A stretch of DNA of 64,000 nucleotides, taken from positions 62,001-126,000 of the forward strand of contig NZ_AP025299.1 in the NCBI RefSeq assembly GCF_036492425.1, read 5' to 3'. The DNA comes from Persicobacter psychrovividus (lineage in GTDB: Bacteria > Bacteroidota > Bacteroidia > Cytophagales > Cyclobacteriaceae). Positions 6,566-17,300 of the stretch are shown here, one piece after another. How positions within the stretch are numbered: position 1 is the stretch's first letter; every line of letters starts with the position of its first letter. A model generated the notes under the pieces. That model was given only the letters and a program-made list of their open reading frames with translations. It ran no database searches and was not told the origin of the DNA. Both the position numbers and the translations under genes were made by a program.

Positions 6566-9106
6566 TTAAATTTTAAATGCTAATACAGTGATATCATCTC
6601 GTTGATCAGCACCTCCTTGATGTTGTGCCAATGCTACAGCTAATTCTTGGTATTGATCGTCCATCGGACGATCACATATTTCTTCCAAAAGAGCCTTGAA
6701 TCTCCTTCGGTTAAATTTCCTTCTTTCGGGGTTGGCCTGATCGATGTAACCATCGGTCGGCAGGTACACAATGTCACCTTTCGCTAAGGTGACCTCACTG
6801 AGGCCAAACTGAATCTCCTTGTGGGCATAAATTCCCCCAATGGATTGCCGCTCTCCCATTACCTCATGAATTTTCCCCTGATGGCGATAATACACCACCT
6901 GCTTTGCGGCAACAAAGCTGAATTTTATTTGGTCTTCAGCAAGTTGTTCAAAAGAGCAGACCGTCAGGTCCATACCATCTTTGTTCCTGCTTTCCTCCTG
7001 ATTAAAACGCTCCACGACATTAGCGTGAAGGTTTTCGACAATCCTGTTAGGCTCAAAAACCCGGTTGGTATTGATGATGTCGTTCAGGCCATTCATGCCC
7101 ACCATCGATAAAAATGCCCCAGGAACACCATGCCCGGTACAATCCACCACGGCCACAATCTTTTTATTGTCGATTTCCTTCGCCCAGTAAAAATCACCCG
7201 ACACAATATCACGTGGTTTATACAGCAAGAACAGTTCATCGAACATTTCCCGAAGGTAACCCTCAGTAGGCAAGAAGGCCTGCTGCATGGTTTGGGCGTA
7301 CTTTATCGACTGCGTAACTTGCGTATTTTTCTCCTCCAGGTTTTCCTTCGCTCTGGTAATTTCCTGATTGGCCTTTTCAATTTTCAGCTGCTGCATTTGC
7401 AAAATCTTGTTATCCTTACGCTTGCGCATAAAGGAATAGATCAGTCCGAAAATCCCAAAACCAAAAAATATAATCACCAGAATGAACATATTCCGCTGAC
7501 TTTGCGCCGCCTCAAGCTGTGCCTGTTTGGCCTGTTCCTGAGATTCGAGCAGCCTGATTTGCTCCTGTCGCTTTTCCTGCTCAATCTGCTGATTCTTCAG
7601 TTCAATCGCCTGCATCTCCCGCTCCTGCTTCACCTTGTCGAGTTCACTTGCCTGCTTAATCGCCTCCAGTTGCTTCTCCACAATATCCTTCGCCTGTTGC
7701 GCCCGAAGCCTTTCCAGCTCCTGATTCTTCAGCTCCGCTTTCTGTAAATCAGACTGATTCCGCAATAAATCCAACTCTTTTTCGCGCATGGCAAGCATCG
7801 TTTGCTGCCTGCGTTCATTCTCCATTTTTCGGTTCCGCTGAGCAATTTTTTTATTCAGCTGCTCTTCATTTTGCACCAATCGGCTTACATCAAGAAGGGC
7901 AGATTCCTCCTCCTTTTCTTCGGCAATCAGGGCATCATAATTTTCCTTGGCCTTCTTTGAGGCGTTATACTTACCGTCTTTCTGATGGATCAGCTCCAAA
8001 ATTCGGTAACTCGTTTGCTCCAAAGATTTGTAACCGTATTCTGTCGCAATATTTAACGCCGTGGTTACCTCTTGCAGGGCCTGCACCGTATATCCCGACA
8101 CATAGTAGTTGGCCGCAAGGTGGTTTAACGCATTGGCCTGTTCATACAGATTACCGCTTTTTTCAGCAATATTCAGCGCACTTGTATAAAACTCTTTTCC
8201 TTTATTGTATGACTTCAGGTTGGTGTAAGCCACCCCCACATTCAGTCTGAATTGAATTCTTTCCTCCGTGTTCAGCTGATTGTCGTTGATGCTTAACAGA
8301 TCGATTACACGCATGAAGTAAGTATCCGCCTGACGCATATTTTCAAGACGCTTCTCAATAACCCCCATATTGTTGAGTACAGAAGCTTGCATGGCCGTTT
8401 CTCCGACGACCTTGTAATCCTTAACCAGCTGCTCATACTGTTTGATCGCCAATTCATAATTTCCCAGGTCGAAATCAATATTGGCGATTTTCAGCTTGGT
8501 GGAAATTACTTTTTTCTGATCTGATTCCTGATGATAATATTCCTTGAGCTGACGATACACCTCCTGATTTTTTATCGGATTGAAAGGCCCATTCAGCTGT
8601 ACAAATTTTTCCCGGGCCACCATTCCCCAATCAGGCATATCGGCCTCATCATATCTCTTGAAAGCCATTTCCAGGTTTTGAATCGCCAGGGGAATCACAT
8701 TCCGATCCTCATAATATTTTGCTTTCAACCAATAGACCTTCGCCTCACGTGCCGGATCAGAAATATCCTGCGCAATTTTCAGCGCAGAAAGATAATACTC
8801 AAGTTGTTGATTATAATGCGCTTCTTTGCCGTGGTTTTCTGCCAGAAGCAGGTAAATTTCATATTCCTGCCGATGAAGAAAATTTTGCTGAGCCAGCTCC
8901 AACGCCTGCTCATTGTAAGCATACGAGAGCACGTATTTCTGCTCGTTGGCCATTTGCTCACTCTGCATCAAAAGTTGTTTGATCAGTGCCAGACTTTCTA
9001 TCTGAACAGAGTCCGCCTCCGCTTCATTCCCTTCTGCCATAGCCTGTAAGGGACCAAAAAGCAAAAAGTAGCAGGATAGTATCCGATATATATATTTAAA
9101 TTTCAA
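6566..9106 (-). CDS. TPR sensor with SpoIIE-type PP2C phosphatase (SiaA-like)
   Basis: An 846-residue membrane phosphatase. A signal peptide (residues 1-24) is followed by periplasmic tetratricopeptide repeats (about 35-390), a long glutamine- and glutamate-rich coiled coil (about 400-535), one transmembrane helix (MFILVIIFFGFGIFGLIYSF, about 539-558), a short coil and a cytoplasmic SpoIIE/PP2C domain (about 610-846). Metal-binding motifs SGDFYWA, VVDCTGHGVPGAF and RDDITVLAF are intact, so it should dephosphorylate Ser/Thr. Its partners are the SiaB- and SiaC-like genes directly downstream. Unlike P. aeruginosa SiaA, which senses through a HAMP-linked domain, this one carries TPRs, a Bacteroidota-style sensor that probably reads a protein partner, possibly the receptor or FN3 lipoprotein encoded upstream. 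It begins 2 bases after the receptor stop. Confidence 0.88.
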   Translation of the reverse strand: MKFKYIYRILSCYFLLFGPLQAMAEGNEAEADSVQIESLALIKQLLMQSEQMANEQKYVLSYAYNEQALELAQQNFLHRQEYEIYLLLAENHGKEAHYNQQLEYYLSALKIAQDISDPAREAKVYWLKAKYYEDRNVIPLAIQNLEMAFKRYDEADMPDWGMVAREKFVQLNGPFNPIKNQEVYRQLKEYYHQESDQKKVISTKLKIANIDFDLGNYELAIKQYEQLVKDYKVVGETAMQASVLNNMGVIEKRLENMRQADTYFMRVIDLLSINDNQLNTEERIQFRLNVGVAYTNLKSYNKGKEFYTSALNIAEKSGNLYEQANALNHLAANYYVSGYTVQALQEVTTALNIATEYGYKSLEQTSYRILELIHQKDGKYNASKKAKENYDALIAEEKEEESALLDVSRLVQNEEQLNKKIAQRNRKMENERRQQTMLAMREKELDLLRNQSDLQKAELKNQELERLRAQQAKDIVEKQLEAIKQASELDKVKQEREMQAIELKNQQIEQEKRQEQIRLLESQEQAKQAQLEAAQSQRNMFILVIIFFGFGIFGLIYSFMRKRKDNKILQMQQLKIEKANQEITRAKENLEEKNTQVTQSIKYAQTMQQAFLPTEGYLREMFDELFLLYKPRDIVSGDFYWAKEIDNKKIVAVVDCTGHGVPGAFLSMVGMNGLNDIINTNRVFEPNRIVENLHANVVERFNQEESRNKDGMDLTVCSFEQLAEDQIKFSFVAAKQVVYYRHQGKIHEVMGERQSIGGIYAHKEIQFGLSEVTLAKGDIVYLPTDGYIDQANPERRKFNRRRFKALLEEICDRPMDDQYQELAVALAQHQGGADQRDDITVLAFKI

Positions 9107-9108
9107 GA

Positions 9109-11316
9109 TTACAATTTCAAATTAAGCCCAAACATATATTGAGTTGCAGTCCGGTCTGCCATAGGGTAAAAACCGTGCTGGTTCGGCAACAAATTTTTCA
9201 CATTGACAAAAACGGTGGCAAATTTAGCGAGCTGATAATTCAGACCCATTTGCCATTGGTAGCTGAAAGGAATTTCAAAATGTTGTGCCCCGGCAAAATA
9301 GGCCTCACGGCTGCTGATCAGATTTACATCATAACCGGTCTGAAAATTCAGACTGCTCTGCACAAACATCCTGTTGTAAAGAAATCTGAAACTACCATTA
9401 ACCCCTCCCATACACGAGGGCATGCCATAAGTTTGTACACCTGCTGTGCTCCCCTTTTGGTAGGTCGCCCATACATGTGCATTAAATCGGTTATTGGGCA
9501 GATAGTCAATTTCTACCGTTAAGGACTGATTTCGAACCTGCCCCCCAAAGTTCTGATATTGAATAATATACTGCTCCCCTTTTTCAGGTTGCGCAATCAA
9601 TTGACCCACCTCATTTTCATCCTCCTGATGATTAATCTCCTGAGCGCGCCACTCATTGTTGGCATTGCTCAATCCGTAGGTCAGGGAGAATGAAATGACC
9701 TGTATAAAAGTATTTCGATATCCAATTTTCAGGCTCTGACTTGTTTGTGGCGCCAAGTCGGGATTACTGACATAGGTGATCGTATCCATTTCACCGGTCC
9801 CCTTACTCGAAGGGTCATAAATCGGGCTCAACGAAGCCGTATGGTACTGATTCATCCCATAAGGACTCAGGCGATAACTGTTAGCTACATTCATCCACAG
9901 GTTCGCCGATTCCGTCAATTTGTACTTGGTTTGTAACTCGGCAGTCGGCATCAGGTGGTTGCTTAAATCAGCAGCATAATCCATCCTTACGCCATAATTA
10001 AAAGCCCATCGCTCAAACTCATGACTGTTTTTAGCATAGAGCCCCACGACGGTTTTATTCCCTTCCGTATACGGGTTTCTGTTTTCGTACCACTTCAGAT
10101 AGGCATTGTGTGGCAAATTGAGGTACCTGATAAATTCATTATTGGTACTGATATCAATATTTTCCTGCTGAAGGTGTACACCCAAAATCAGGTCACCCTT
10201 CATCAACTTTGTCAGATACTCTCCGCGGCCATTCAAATAGCCAACCTGCTGAACCCCACCAATGCGGCCTCCCACACTTCGCTCACCCGACTGATAGGAA
10301 AGCTGATAGCGGAATTTATCCCAAAGTCCATTCAGGTTAAAATAATGCATTTTGGTGTCGTTATACGACAGGGCGACATTTGATGGTGCCTGATAAATAT
10401 CCTGATACTGTGAACGCACATAGGCATAATCAATGGATATATCACGGTTTTCAGAAATCACAATGTTGGACCCTAAATCCAGAACATGGTGGTTTTTTGC
10501 GATGAACGGATAGGGGTTGGTGTAATAAGCGTTCGGTTCATAGAAAAGCAGCTCATTATTCGGGCGGTAGGTCCCCTGCGATTTGATATAGGAAGAATCA
10601 TTGAACCGCTCGGTATAAGTATGGCTATAACCCGACTTAAAATAAACCCGATCTTTCACCCCCCAAGAGGCATTCACGCGGGTGTTCACTGAGCTGGAAT
10701 TTCCCGCCTGAACGCTGCCGTCGAAGTGTAATTTACTGCTGTTATGTTTTTTGGATATAATCTGGATAATCCCCAGCACGGCACCTTCACCATAGGTAAT
10801 GGTTGCCGGGTTAAAAACCACCTCAATACGTTCAATTTGCGACAGGTTGACGGGCACTTCTTCCCATCGTGGGCGGTTGTACACCCGGTCCATCAATGGC
10901 ATTCCATCTTTCAACAGCAGATACCCTTGCCCACCAAGATCGCCTACCGTCTGAGGGCCGTTCAAGCCCTGCTTGCCCATCATCACCACATCGTAAGTAC
11001 CGTTCAATTTCGGCCTTACCATTAGGCCCGGAATCATCCCCAAGCCTTCTTCCACCGTCAAAACCCCGTAATCGATCAGCTTTGCGGCAGACAATACATT
11101 GGCCTGTACTGCAAGCTCCTTGGTCTCCTCGAACTTCCCGGTAGCGGAGACAATCAGCGACCTCGCCGATATATCCACAGGCATGGTCAGGATGTCCTGC
11201 TCCACATTAAAGCGCAGGATTTCCTGACTGCTTTCCTGGGCAACCACTGACGGCATCGACAGGCAGCCTATTGAAAGCAGGAATGTTAAAAAATATGGTT
11301 TTATATAGCTATGCAT
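9109..11316 (-). CDS. TonB-dependent outer-membrane receptor
   Basis: A 735-residue outer-membrane receptor with a signal peptide (1-26, ending VVAQ), a TonB plug domain (about 70-200; LTVEEGLGMIPGLMV and GYLLLKDGMPLMD, IERIEVVFNPATITYGEGAVLGIIQII) and a 22-strand-type barrel ending in the aromatic-hydrophobic pattern YMFGLNLKL. There is no N-terminal carboxypeptidase-regulatory domain, so it is not SusC-like. It is the second gene of the operon, 17 bases after the giant FN3 lipoprotein and 2 bases before the TPR phosphatase. The ligand is unknown. Its position suggests that it either transports a substrate captured by the FN3 protein or passes an outer-membrane signal to the phosphatase sensor. 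Confidence 0.88.
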   Translation of the reverse strand: MHSYIKPYFLTFLLSIGCLSMPSVVAQESSQEILRFNVEQDILTMPVDISARSLIVSATGKFEETKELAVQANVLSAAKLIDYGVLTVEEGLGMIPGLMVRPKLNGTYDVVMMGKQGLNGPQTVGDLGGQGYLLLKDGMPLMDRVYNRPRWEEVPVNLSQIERIEVVFNPATITYGEGAVLGIIQIISKKHNSSKLHFDGSVQAGNSSSVNTRVNASWGVKDRVYFKSGYSHTYTERFNDSSYIKSQGTYRPNNELLFYEPNAYYTNPYPFIAKNHHVLDLGSNIVISENRDISIDYAYVRSQYQDIYQAPSNVALSYNDTKMHYFNLNGLWDKFRYQLSYQSGERSVGGRIGGVQQVGYLNGRGEYLTKLMKGDLILGVHLQQENIDISTNNEFIRYLNLPHNAYLKWYENRNPYTEGNKTVVGLYAKNSHEFERWAFNYGVRMDYAADLSNHLMPTAELQTKYKLTESANLWMNVANSYRLSPYGMNQYHTASLSPIYDPSSKGTGEMDTITYVSNPDLAPQTSQSLKIGYRNTFIQVISFSLTYGLSNANNEWRAQEINHQEDENEVGQLIAQPEKGEQYIIQYQNFGGQVRNQSLTVEIDYLPNNRFNAHVWATYQKGSTAGVQTYGMPSCMGGVNGSFRFLYNRMFVQSSLNFQTGYDVNLISSREAYFAGAQHFEIPFSYQWQMGLNYQLAKFATVFVNVKNLLPNQHGFYPMADRTATQYMFGLNLKL

Positions 11317-11333
11317 TGAATATTTTAAATCAT

Positions 11334-14300
11334 TTAGATCGTAGCGGTAGTATAGAGAATCATTGCCGATGGCTGACTTTCGTTAGTGCCAACAGCCACC
11401 ACCGAAAACTGATAGGTCGAAGCCGCAGGCAGGGCATTAAAAGTATGGTTATTCACTGAAATGGTCACTTCCTCTATCAGGGTCGTTCCTGTCTGGTCAT
11501 ACCTTCTCAGCATATAACTTGTCGCCCCAGGAACTGCATTCCAGCCGAAAGAAACCTGACGGTCACCTGCGTTATCATTGTCTGCACTCATCGCTAAGCC
11601 CGTTGGTGCAGGAAGCTGATTCGTTTGCTGAGATTTTGGTGTACCGTAGGCAGAAACAACATCGCCATCCTTCAGTGCTCTTGCCCTGAAATAATAGGTC
11701 GTGTGATCCTCAAGACCACTGACTACCCTACTGTTTTCACTTAAAGTTACCGTCTGCTTGTCGGTGGTAAAGTTGATATCCTTGGCCCATTCGAGCTGAT
11801 AACCTGTGGCATCCGTAACCGTTGCCCATGATACCGCTATGCTACTTTCCGTTACCGTCCCAAAACTCAAATCAGGGACACCCAAAGTAGCGGTGGTAAA
11901 GTTATTGGAAGCTGAAACCGTTTCTTCCGTCAGGTGAACAGCCATAATACGCACCCAGTATTGGGTGGCAGATTTTAGGCCCGTCAGGTTTGCTGAAGTA
12001 ACATTCCCCACAGGCAACTGCTGATAACTTGCAAAGCTATTGTCCTCTGAAAACTGTACCGTATAGCTATTGGCGTTCATGGCTGCTGACCAACTTACCG
12101 TTGCCGAAGTATAATCTGGCGTACTGACTGTTGGTGCGCCCACCGTTCCAAGCGCTTGCGTAGTGGTGCTTTCGCTTGCCGTGAATTTCGACAAGGCGCC
12201 ATCCGCTTTTGCTCTGAGTTTTACATAGTAAAGGGTATTGTTCGACAAGCCTGTTACCGTCTGACTCGTTGCGCCCACAACTGGATTATAGCGAGTGCTG
12301 TTGCTGAAATTTGACTGTTCCGCAATCAGCAAAATATAACCCTCTGTTGCTTCCGCCAGGTGATCCCACTGCACCTCAAACTCCGTGAGTGTCTCCGATC
12401 CGAGGCTCAACCCTGTTGGAACAGGAACTTCTTTTGTTGTTCCTGAAATGGTCGTCGAATATTCTGATATCTGACCGCCAATGATCGAGGCCACGGCAAA
12501 GTAATACGTTTCGTTTTGCTTCAGCCCCTCTACCGAATAGGTCAGGATGTTACCGTCGAGATTCACTACCGACGCATCCGACAAGTCCGAAGCCAAACCA
12601 TATTTTACCAGGAATCCGGTTTCTTCCCCTGAATTTCCTGTATTTTTCGTCCACTCGATTTTTACTGAAGTGTAAGTCGTTTCCGCAGGGCTCGATACCG
12701 CAGGGGCAAGCACCGCCGAAGTCATAACATCTACTTTTGGCAATCGCTCTGCTGAGGCATGTCCATTGTGTACGCCCTTCACGGTATAATAATATGTCGA
12801 AGACTGCTCCAATCCTGTTATAGGATAAGCGGTTACGTTGCCCACATTGATCTCCTGTGTGGCCTCACCGTCTTTGTTAACCACAAGGATATAGCCGTCG
12901 GTTGGTCCGTAATCAATGGCTTGCCAGTTGGCCGTAAAACCATCCACAGTAATGTTCGTCGCGGCACTGAGTGACGGAACTGGCATGGCCGAAGTAGTGG
13001 CGATCACCTGATCAGAATAGTCAGAAAAATGATCTGAAATATAAGCCTTTAACCTGATGTAATAAAGTGTTCCAGGCTTCAGTCCGGTCAGGTTCGCAGA
13101 TGTTGAACCTACGGTCAGTTGCTCCGTTGGCGTAAAGTTAGATTGCTCTGAATACTCCACACGGTAGCTTGTAGCACCGCTTACCGCTGGCCAGGCCACG
13201 GTCATGTCATTGTAGCTATTTACCGTTACCGAACTAATCTCCGGTTTTTCCAAAGTTTCGGTCGTCGCAGTGATCGCTGGTGTCGAGAAATCAGATTTCT
13301 CCGCATTGTAAACCGATCGGATTCTGAAATGATAAGTCGTTCCCGGATTAAGATTCTCCAGACTGTGGCTGCTACCACTCACCGCAATTACCGTCGATGG
13401 GCTGAAAGCACCGGATTCCGAATACTCAATTTCATAACTTCCCGCCAACGCGTTCGCCGTCCAGCTCAATGGAATTGTATAGAAAGTGGTGGTACCCACA
13501 GCAAAATCTGCCGGTGCACTCAATGTCTTCGTTGTTGCTGCCTCCGCAGTGCTGCTCACACGGTATGTTGATCCGTAAATACCCGTAACCGTAATGGTAT
13601 AAGCCTTATTGTTGGCAAGGCTGCCCACCGTGTAGGTGTTGACATTTCCCACATTCATTGTTTTGTTGGTGCTTCCACCCACAACCTTTACTTCATAACT
13701 TTCGAAGTCGGTGCCAGTCCAGCTGATCATCAGCGCATCAGGAGTACTCCCCACTGGCGAGCTGATCGCCGGCTTGGCGATGCTGCTGGTGGTGATGTCG
13801 CTTGTGGCTGAATAAGCCGTCGAATATTCATTCACCCACGCTTTCATTCGCACATAATATGTGGTGTTCGGCAACAGGTTAGGAATCACGACCGTGGTCA
13901 GGTTACCATCCGGCACAACCACCTGCCCTGCTGAAGCAAAACCATTGTCCGTCGCATATTCTACCGTGTAGGAAGTCGCAAGGTCCACCTTGTTCCATTC
14001 CACTGCAAACTGATTGAAAGTTTGATCTTTCAGTGCCGTAATGGTAGGTGTACTCATCGCATCTGTTGCGCCACTGATTTTCGCAGAAAAGTCCGATTTC
14101 ACATTGTTGTAAACCGATCGGATGGTAAAGTAATACATGGTGCCTGGCAGTAAATTCCCAAGCGAATGACTCGTGCCTGTCAGGTCGGCAATGACCACGG
14201 CATCACTCATATCCGCATTCACGCTATAAGCAATTTCATATTGCTGGGCATCCATTGCGGCAGTCCACGTCAAATTAATATTGTTGAAGTCCTTCGATGC

Positions 14301-17300
14301 CACGCTAAATCCTGTAGGCGCCAGCAGTCCTTTGGTGGTAACGTCATCAGTAGGTCCATCCACGGTGTAGGTCGCACCATACAAACCGACCACTTTCACG
14401 GTGTAGGCCGTTGCCAGCTCCAGATTACTGATGCGGTAACTTTTGCTTCCACCGGTGTTAATCACCTGATCTTTTCCGCCAGAAAGGTGAATTTCATAGC
14501 TGTCGAAATCATTTGCCGTCCATGAAACGTCAAAGGCATCCTGCGTTACATTACTGAATACAAGTGCCGTTGGGGCATCCATATTGGTGGTTGTGAATGT
14601 TTTCACGTCTGCGTAATCACTGAAGTGATCTGAAATCCAGGCACGCATTCTTACGTGGTAAGGCGTGTTTGGCATCAGGCCTGCCAGGTCCGTCGAGGTG
14701 ATTGTTCCGTCAGCAACTTCCACCTGCGTTGCGGCAGTGAAAGAGGCATCCGTCGCAAACTCAACGGTATAGCGGCTCGCATTGCTGATTTCATTCCAGT
14801 GAGCTTTGGCAGATTTAAACCCGATATTATCTATGGTGGTCAGTACTGGTTTTTCCAGTGCGAGGGTCGAGGCGGTCAAATCAGCTGAAAATTCAGAACG
14901 CTGCGCATTGTAGGCTGATCTTATTCTGAAATAATAGGAAGTGCCCGGCTTCAGGTTGTTCAATGTATGCGAAGTACCATTCACTGAAATTAAAGTCGAT
15001 GAGGTGTAACCGCTGTTATCCGCATATTCAATTTCATAAGCACCTGCATTTGTAACTTCAGCCCAGTTCAGCGTAATTTTATTGAAATCTGCTGTACCCG
15101 CCGTAAAGCCTGAAGGTGTATTCAGCTTTTGGGTAGTTGCGGTTTTAGCCGCTGAACTTACTTTGTAGCTGGTGGCATAAACCCCACTGACGGTGAAAGT
15201 ATAGCTTGAATGATGCGTTAAGCTGCCATAACTCCAGCTGTTTACACTCCCTACATTAATGGTTTCATCCATGCCGGGGCCTGTCATATGGACCTCATAA
15301 CTTTCGAAATGGTCACCAGTCCAGCTGAACGACAAAGCATCAGGCAAAGCCGTAACTGTAGCCGCAATTACGGGAGCATCGATTTGCTCCGTCGTGGTGT
15401 TCAGCACATTGGAATAGGCGGTGGCGAAACCATCCACCCACGCTTTCATGCGCACATAATAAGTGGTGTTCGGCACAAGTCCAGGAATGGCAACCGAAGT
15501 GGCTGGCGCTGTGACGGTCAACTGACCTGCATTTGTAAATGCATTATCAGTAGCATACTCAATTGTATAGCTTGTTGCCTTGTCAACGGTATTCCATTCT
15601 GCGGTAAACGCATTGAAAGTCTGACCGGAAAGTTGTGTAACCACCGGCGTCGCAAGGTTATCCGTTCCACCGCTGATCGGCGATGAATAGCTTGATTTTA
15701 CTTTATTGTAAACACTTCGGATTTTGAAGTGATATGTTGTTCCTGGCAATAGGCTCGTCAGGCTGTAATCGGTGCCACTGATCGCTGTCACCAATACCTG
15801 ATCACTGAAAGCCGCATCGGTAGCGTAGGCCAGTTCATAAGACTGGGCATCAGCTGCAGCAGTCCACTGCAAATGAATTTCATTGAAGTTCACCGACGAA
15901 ATACTGAAATCTTCAGGCGCTAAAAGGTCTTCGGTGGTTGTGCTTTTCACCACACTTGCTGCCTTATACACTGGGCCATACAATCCATAAACCTGTACAG
16001 AATAGTCTGTTGCTTTTTGCAGATCGGTAAAGGTATAACTGAAGTTATTGCCCACATTGACCACCGCTGTGCTTCCGCCGGAAAGGTGTAGTTCATAGCT
16101 TTCGAAATCATCCCCCATCCAGCTTACCGTGAAACCATCCTGCTCCACCGTACTGATCAACACCATCGAAGGTGCAGTCATTCCTGAGGTCGTGAAGTCC
16201 AACGGCTCAGAATATGCACTGAAGTGATCTGAAATCCAGGCACGCATTCTTACGTGGTAAGACGTGTTTGGCATCAGACCTTCCAATTTCACATGCTCGA
16301 GTGAACCATCCGTCACTTCTATCTGCGTTGCGGCTGAGAAAGAGGCGTCTATCGCATATTCAATTGTATAGCGGCTTGCATTACTCACCGCATTCCAGTT
16401 CGCTTGCGCTGATTTAAAATCGATTTCGTCGATATTGGTCAGTACCGGTTTCTCCAAAGCAAGTGAAGTCGCTGTAATGGCCGCTGAATAATCTGACAGT
16501 TGGGTATTATATACCGAACGGAGTCTAAAATAATATTTCGTACCTGGCAACAGATTGTCGAGTTTGAACGCACTTCCTGAGACGATCACGGTTTTAGGAT
16601 CCGAGCTAAAGGCAGCATCAACAGCATACTGAAGTTCATATTTCTGTGCGTCATCAGCAATGTTCCAGCTGAGATCGATCGCGTTAAAACTCACACCGTC
16701 CACAGCCAAATTCGTTGGGGCCAATAGATCTTTAGTGGTTACCGTTTTCTCGGTTGATTCCACCTTGTAACTGCCATTATATACCCCCGAAACGGATACT
16801 TGATATACTGTATTTCTCTCAAGGTTACTCACCAAATAAGTAGTGCTGCTTCCTGCGCGCTCTACCCGGCTGGTTCCTCCAGAGATATTAATTTCATATT
16901 CATCAAAATCATCTTCCAACCACGAGATGGTAAACTGATCCTGGGTAATGGATGAGATCATCAGCCCATCCGGTGCAGGAATCGCTTCAGTGGTGGTGTT
17001 TTCAGCATCAGAAAAAGCACTGAAATGATCCGTAATCCAGGCACGTACCCGTACATAATAGGTTTTCGCTGGCTGAAGGTCTGTTAATGCCAACGAACCG
17101 ACATCACCATCCGGGATCGCACGTTCGCTTGCCGTACTGAAATCAGCAAATTCACTGTATTGCAGCGTATAGCTGGTGGCATTTTCTACCAGTTCCCAAT
17201 GGGCGGTAAATCCGCTGAAGACAACATCTGTGGATGTTTTCATCACCGGCTTGGCCAGGTCAAGGGTGCTGGCATCAGCCGACGCAAAGGAATCTGACTT

